From positions 3,805,902-3,869,901 of the forward strand of contig NC_087076.1 of NCBI RefSeq assembly GCF_026151205.1: 64,000 nt of DNA, in the 5' to 3' direction. This DNA is from Bolinopsis microptera. Lineage: Eukaryota > Ctenophora > Tentaculata > Lobata > Bolinopsidae. How positions within the stretch are numbered: position 1 is the first letter of the stretch; every line of letters begins with the position of its first letter. The translations under genes and the position numbers were made by a program. Positions 60,701-64,000 of this stretch are shown one piece after another. Below the pieces are notes generated by a model. It saw only the letters and a list, made by a program, of their open reading frames with translations. It ran no database searches and was not told the origin of the DNA.

Positions 60701-60702
60701 AT
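51724..60702 (-). CDS. MYND zinc-finger protein, 12 exons, 411 aa
   Basis: Exons in coding order: 60702-60583, 59129-59103, 59010-58916, 57611-57488, 57296-57223, 57106-57010, 56850-56728, 56018-55912, 53736-53605, 53445-53318, 52184-52118, 51865-51724. Every junction has GT and AG; phases agree throughout and the total is 1236 nt. Residues 348-392 form a MYND finger: C-x4-C-x12-C-x2-C-x5-C-x3-C-x8-H-x3-C, eight metal ligands, split over the last two exons. The tail is basic then acidic (VVEEVDDLD). The N-terminal 340 residues look all-helical (for example LLNALAGSSDNIVNTQ, FFIATIRALRNVNGLRKLR), perhaps ARM-like. MYND fingers bind proline-rich peptides of partner proteins; a scaffold or adaptor role is inference. 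I do not recognise the orthologue. Introns carry a SINE, a TIR element and two tandem arrays. Weakest junctions: donor GTCTGT of exon 9 and the acceptor of exon 7, where an alternative AG lies 24 nt downstream. Confidence 0.85.
51881..52005. repeat. GGTTACTAAGA/GGTTACTAAAA tandem repeat
   Basis: About eleven 11-12 bp copies, in pairs, directly upstream of the last MYND-gene exon; on the gene's strand they fill the place of the polypyrimidine tract. Confidence 0.9.
52345..52756. repeat. 25-bp tandem repeat in MYND intron 10
   Basis: About 16 copies of GATCAATAATTATAGACTAA plus TTAGT, with few changes. There are no unique spacers between copies. Confidence 0.95.
52890..53266 (+). mobile_element. 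tRNA-derived SINE
   Basis: Head 52903-52981 is tRNA-like, with A box GGTAGCGCAGTTGGTTAGA and B box GTTCGAAACCC, acceptor-like ends GGCCAGG and CTGCCTGG, and an anticodon-type loop TTACAAT. A unique body of about 270 bp follows, then an A-rich tail (53249-53266). The first 22 bp (GGCCAGGTAGCGCAGTTGGAGC) are duplicated. It lies in intron 10 of the MYND gene, antisense to it. No clear target duplication was found. The body family is not identified. Confidence 0.85.
54325..55444. mobile_element. TIR element rich in TGTGACAAAGT motifs, copy 2 (1.1 kb)
   Basis: Ends TGATGTTACAGCAACCTT then ATATGGACACGTTCATTTGA are inverted at about 55387-55444. Relative to 24966-27148 the whole copy is reversed: its left 230 bp match the right part of copy 1, its right 580 bp match the left part of copy 1, and about 1.1 kb of the centre is missing. 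Motif orientation again switches from TTTGTCACA (54418, 54563) to GTGACAAAG-like (54902, 55064). It sits in intron 8 of the MYND gene. Confidence 0.8.
59511..60080 (+). CDS. Secreted protein with two ShK-type cysteine domains
   Basis: Exons 59511-59691 and 59962-60080, phase-1 intron with GT...AG, 99 residues. Residues 1-15 are a signal peptide ending in ALA. Domain 1 has Cys 18, 27, 42, 51, 55, 58 and domain 2 has Cys 63, 71, 82, 92, 96, 99. Both end with the C-x3-C-x2-C signature of ShKT domains, so three disulfides each are expected. One domain per exon with a phase-1 junction suggests spread by exon duplication. A good acceptor (TTTTGTTACAG) lies 8 nt before the ATG, so a 5' noncoding exon or a trans-spliced leader is likely. 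AATAAA is at 60114. ShKT domains occur in channel blockers and also in many non-toxic secreted proteins and metalloproteases; nothing here shows which. The gene is nested, antisense, in intron 1 of the MYND gene. Confidence 0.85.
60114..60119 (+). terminator. Poly(A) signal AATAAA of the ShK gene
   Basis: AATAAA 34 nt past the TAG stop of the nested gene. Confidence 0.6.
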
Positions 60703-60709
60703 GCTTCTA

Positions 60710-62370
60710 AAGTATAAAGTAGTCAGCCACTGTTCGAATGACCTGATCAGTCAGTATTTAAATTCTCTGTGCTAGTTTAGGTTAGACTACAATAGGGCCA
60801 TCTTAGGCCATCTTAGGGGGGCGCCAAATCGTCGTTTGAATGTGGGACAATTTGGAAAAACTTAACTACAGTAAGTAAGCATAACTGCGCGTTTTGCTCT
60901 AGAACACACTTTTTTAGAGATCTTACCGGCGTATCCTCTAAAATCATCTAATTTGTCTAATTTCAGGGAGGGGCGCCAAAAGGGGAGGGGCGCCAACAGG
61001 GGGGGGGGGGGGGGGCTTTTTCAGTGGGTCCGCCAACAGGCAACGTTTTGTCACTGCCTTTAAGCACAACAAAATGAAAGCTTATTTAGCAAAGTTATTT
61101 TCTATTAGTTAGAGCCCTCCTTAATTAAATGGTGCAATTATATTAATTGTAAAAGGCTATAGTGACCACCTACTACAGTGAAACGTCAATTGCCGGAATA
61201 AAATGCATTGTCTTGAAAGCTATTGCTCAACCCATTATTATTTTTCTATTGTTATATTCAGGCTGAATTATCTTTGCTCTTGGGCAATAATAATATACTT
61301 TATCTTTTTGGAGGCCTTAATATATTTAAATAAATATTTAAAACTGAAGGAGTTATTTCAATTTTAATGAAGTCATTTTGGCTAGTATCCCGAACCGAGA
61401 TATTATGTGCAATTTTGTTCATGGAGGTCTTTTTACTTAGTATCCACTATTCAATAGATTTGATTGAAATAAATTTTCGTGCACATACAGAATGAATGGT
61501 TAATAATTTAATATATATGTAGACCAAGGTCTGTGCACGGGATGCTTCCTGGAAGAATCCAGTTCTTTTAGCGGGGCACCCTAGTCCTACCTAAAGCCAT
61601 ATTGAGATATAATAATCATATTCCCAGAGAAATAATCAGAAATCGAATACCAATCAAATAATATGATATATAGGAGTAGTAACCATATTGAGCTATATCT
61701 TTCATTGAGCTATATCTTTCACATAAAGTTAGTCTCATTTAAAAATATTGAAATTTGATCGAATTTTGGGAGAAAGCTTTCAAATTTGGTGCGTATGCCC
61801 AAATATAATGGGCATTGGTTTAAAGCTCATAATTCAGCCATTTTTTGACCAAACTGGATGTAAATTCATGTACTAGTCCAAAAACAGGCTTATCTTGCAA
61901 ATCTAAACAAAGAATATAGTTCGAATAATTTTGGGTATATTAAAGTATATTAAAATGTAGGTTTTTTTCCTGATTTAGGGCAGGGATATACTTGAATATA
62001 CTTTAATATGGTCTGGTCAGCCCCCTGCCCCCCCCCCCCCCCCCTAGGCCCTAATTATTGCACACCTGTACCTTAGTCCTTACCAACGCATTAACAATCT
62101 TTGGACCAGGTAGTGATTCCAATAGGGGGTCCCCTATTAGATCCCCAAACTGCAGACTCCGATCCTATCTTACTATATATAAAGCGAGACGATATATATA
62201 TATATATATATCTGTGCCATTTTACTGACACCACGGCATCAACTTTAACGCGACTTTCCGCATAAACCATAAAAGATATGTGTGTAATCAGTGTAGCTTG
62301 TGTTGCAAATATCGAGCTCTCTTATCTTTTGTAAATTTGCAATAAGTTCAGTTTGCTGCTACCGTTTACC
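60710..62370. other. Intergenic, low-complexity tracts
   Basis: G run near 61000-61014, C run near 62030-62044 and a TA repeat at about 62190-62211. 61.2-62.0 kb is AT-rich with no supported frames. It probably includes the promoter of the MYND gene near 60.7-61 kb, where an acceptor-like TACTTTAG 4 nt before the ATG suggests a further 5' noncoding exon. Confidence 0.4.
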
Positions 62371-62408
62371 TTTGCGTGTGTACTTGTACATTACTATACA
62401 AGTACACT

Positions 62409-63305
62409 ATGGGGGATGACCCAACTTTGACCCGATCCCAGGAGTTGATTAAGGATTTCAACTATGATCAACAGGAAGATGTGGAAGGCTGTGTTGCACG
62501 CTGGTCCGATCAGTTAGAAAAAGACCTGCATATGGACTACCGTGAAATTGACTTCGAAAGTCGTGAAAAGATCAAGACTAAGGATAAAACGACTCTGTCT
62601 GGCTGGATTGTGGATGCAGTGGACCTTGTTCGTCGGCAGAGTAGTCAGATGTATCTCTTGAAGGAGATCATCGAGTGCTTCAAGACGGAAGCACTAGCAG
62701 ACAAAGAAAAGGTGATCAGACTGCAGGGCCAGCTGCTGATGCAGAAGGACGAACAACTACAGTTGCTTAAGACGTCTGTTGAGGAGACAGTCCAAACAAC
62801 GGTGGAGTCAGGGATTCAGAACTATAGTGCAGCTGTTCAACAGAACAGTGCAAGTGGTACGGTCTGCAACAGTAAAATCCTGAAGAAGGTGATGAAGAGT
62901 GTGGCTGCAGAGGAGGACAGGAGCAAGAACCTGATCGTGTTTGGGCTGAAAGAAGAGGAGGAAGAACAGCTTCCAGCGCTAGTTACCGCAGTTTTGGAGG
63001 AGATCGGGGAGAAACCTCACTTCGAAGCGACTAGAGTCGGTTGGAAGAGGCCAGGTAGTACGGCTATCCGACCAGTCAAGATCACCGTCCCAAGCTCAAC
63101 AGCGGTTCATCAGATTCTGATGAAAACAGGGAGACTGAGGGAGACGCACAAAGATGTATGGATATGTCCAGACAGATCCAGCGAAGAACGAGCAACAAGG
63201 AAGCATCTGGTCACTGACCTGAAGAAGAAGAGGGCGGAACAGACTCATCTCGACCACTACATCCGGTACGGGAAGGTATGTAGCCGTGATAAGAAGTCAT
63301 CATGA
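62409..63305 (+). CDS. LINE ORF1-like protein, intact, 298 aa
   Basis: The frame is open from 62376; I take the second ATG (MGDDPTLT). An N-terminal helical region (residues about 1-85) is followed by a coiled coil (about 90-150, IECFKTEALADKEKVIRLQG) and then an RRM-like and C-terminal RNA-binding region starting at RSKNLIVFGLKEEEEEQ, with RPVKITVPS, VWICPDRSSEERATRK and HYIRYGKVCSRD at the end. This is the pattern of ORF1 proteins of cnidarian and other invertebrate non-LTR retrotransposons: trimeric RNA chaperones that coat element RNA. No endonuclease or reverse transcriptase follows in the next 700 bp. It may be an ORF1-only element, a domesticated gene, or an element cut short by rearrangement. 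Confidence 0.75.
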   Translation: MGDDPTLTRSQELIKDFNYDQQEDVEGCVARWSDQLEKDLHMDYREIDFESREKIKTKDKTTLSGWIVDAVDLVRRQSSQMYLLKEIIECFKTEALADKEKVIRLQGQLLMQKDEQLQLLKTSVEETVQTTVESGIQNYSAAVQQNSASGTVCNSKILKKVMKSVAAEEDRSKNLIVFGLKEEEEEQLPALVTAVLEEIGEKPHFEATRVGWKRPGSTAIRPVKITVPSSTAVHQILMKTGRLRETHKDVWICPDRSSEERATRKHLVTDLKKKRAEQTHLDHYIRYGKVCSRDKKSS

Positions 63306-64000
63306 GTTACACTCTCGGACACTGATCAGTATATGAAGGAGTGATGATTATTTTAAGAATTTTCAGACGTTATCTGTATTTAAGAGACAACTATGTATTT
63401 TGAATATTTTATTATTTGATTGTTTCACACTTTTCATATTTCATAATTTTATTACTAGGTGGAGGTGATGTTATTGAGACTTTGGGCGGCCATAAAACTC
63501 CTGTTTTGAAAGTTGTCCTCTGCACTTGTTTCACTGACCCACGCTTTATAGCATTTATACATTTCGGCCCATTTTATATGTTTGTTCGACTTGCTGTACA
63601 TTTGTATATTTGCTATTTTGTAAAAGTTTCAAATCAAAAAATCATACAACTGGAACTTTTTTGGCTGGGTCAAATGCTTCAATGGCCTTCAAATCAGCAT
63701 GAAAAAATAAAAAATTGGTCAAGGAATAATGATTTTAGAGCCGAAAATTTGGACCCCCAAGTGGTGTCAAAAACGCCAATTTAATAGGTAATAATTATTT
63801 TAGTATTTTGAGTCTTGACACCGTTTAGGGTTATATTATACGGGTTCCTGCTAGTTATTATAATGGGTTGAGTCGGGAAGCCCTCCCTACTTATTTGTCA
63901 GGCTGACCCACCTGACAACCACAATACAAGATCAGCCAAAATTTAAAACATAATTACCCCAAAAATTAGAATGGCTGACTTTACCATTCAAGTGTGATGT
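63306..64000. other. 3' flank of the ORF1-like gene, nothing firm
   Basis: A frame at 63416-63784 (122 codons, hydrophobic first half, HFSYFIILLLGGG) has no recognised domain and atypical composition. I see no reverse-transcriptase motifs. The window ends here. Confidence 0.35.

Overview
This is a gene-poor, AT-rich, repeat-dense stretch of an animal nuclear genome. Genes are split by short GT-AG introns. The coding content (two paralogous class A GPCRs, a MYND zinc-finger protein, a secreted protein of two ShK-type cysteine domains, LINE, SINE and Penelope-like elements) fits an invertebrate, most likely a cnidarian or another early-branching animal. That placement is inference and no species can be named. 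Nothing looks prokaryotic.

Layout. 1-5950 is two head-to-tail copies of a 2.9-kb unit (minus-strand LINE reverse-transcriptase part plus a 36-bp minisatellite), full of small indels. A cleaner 5'-truncated copy of the same LINE sits at 6901-7975 with an 11-bp target duplication. 8-16 kb holds short tandem repeats, a probable LTR with broken coding sequence on both sides, a 746/741-bp tandem duplication and a hairpin element. 16173-20909 (minus) is a six-exon GPCR; its last intron holds a 39-bp minisatellite and its first intron a terminal-inverted-repeat (TIR) element. 22.6 kb has five CACGTG boxes in 84 bp. 24-27 kb holds a Harbinger-like MITE and a TIR element filled with TGTGACAAAGT motifs. 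27369-31350 is a 4-kb near-perfect palindrome carrying two divergent, broken copies of a FEN1/XPG-like nuclease gene. 34-40 kb holds further TIR elements, a LINE tail and a Penelope-like remnant. 42827-44541 (plus) is a second GPCR with the same exon plan, minus its first exon. 45-50 kb holds a 311-bp hairpin element, another TIR element and a LINE tail. 50424-50939 is a small membrane-protein ORF. 51724-60702 (minus) is a 12-exon MYND gene that I could join in frame from end to end (411 aa). A plus-strand ShK gene is nested inside its first intron. 62409-63305 is an intact LINE ORF1-like protein with no reverse transcriptase after it.

The host genes do not form a visible pathway. Links that can be seen are the shared ancestry of the two GPCRs, the antisense nesting of the secreted gene in the MYND gene, and tail-to-tail convergence of the MYND gene with the 50.4-kb ORF. 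Repeats occupy many of the introns. At least five unrelated TIR elements here share one build: inverted ends carrying arrays of a short, family-specific motif.
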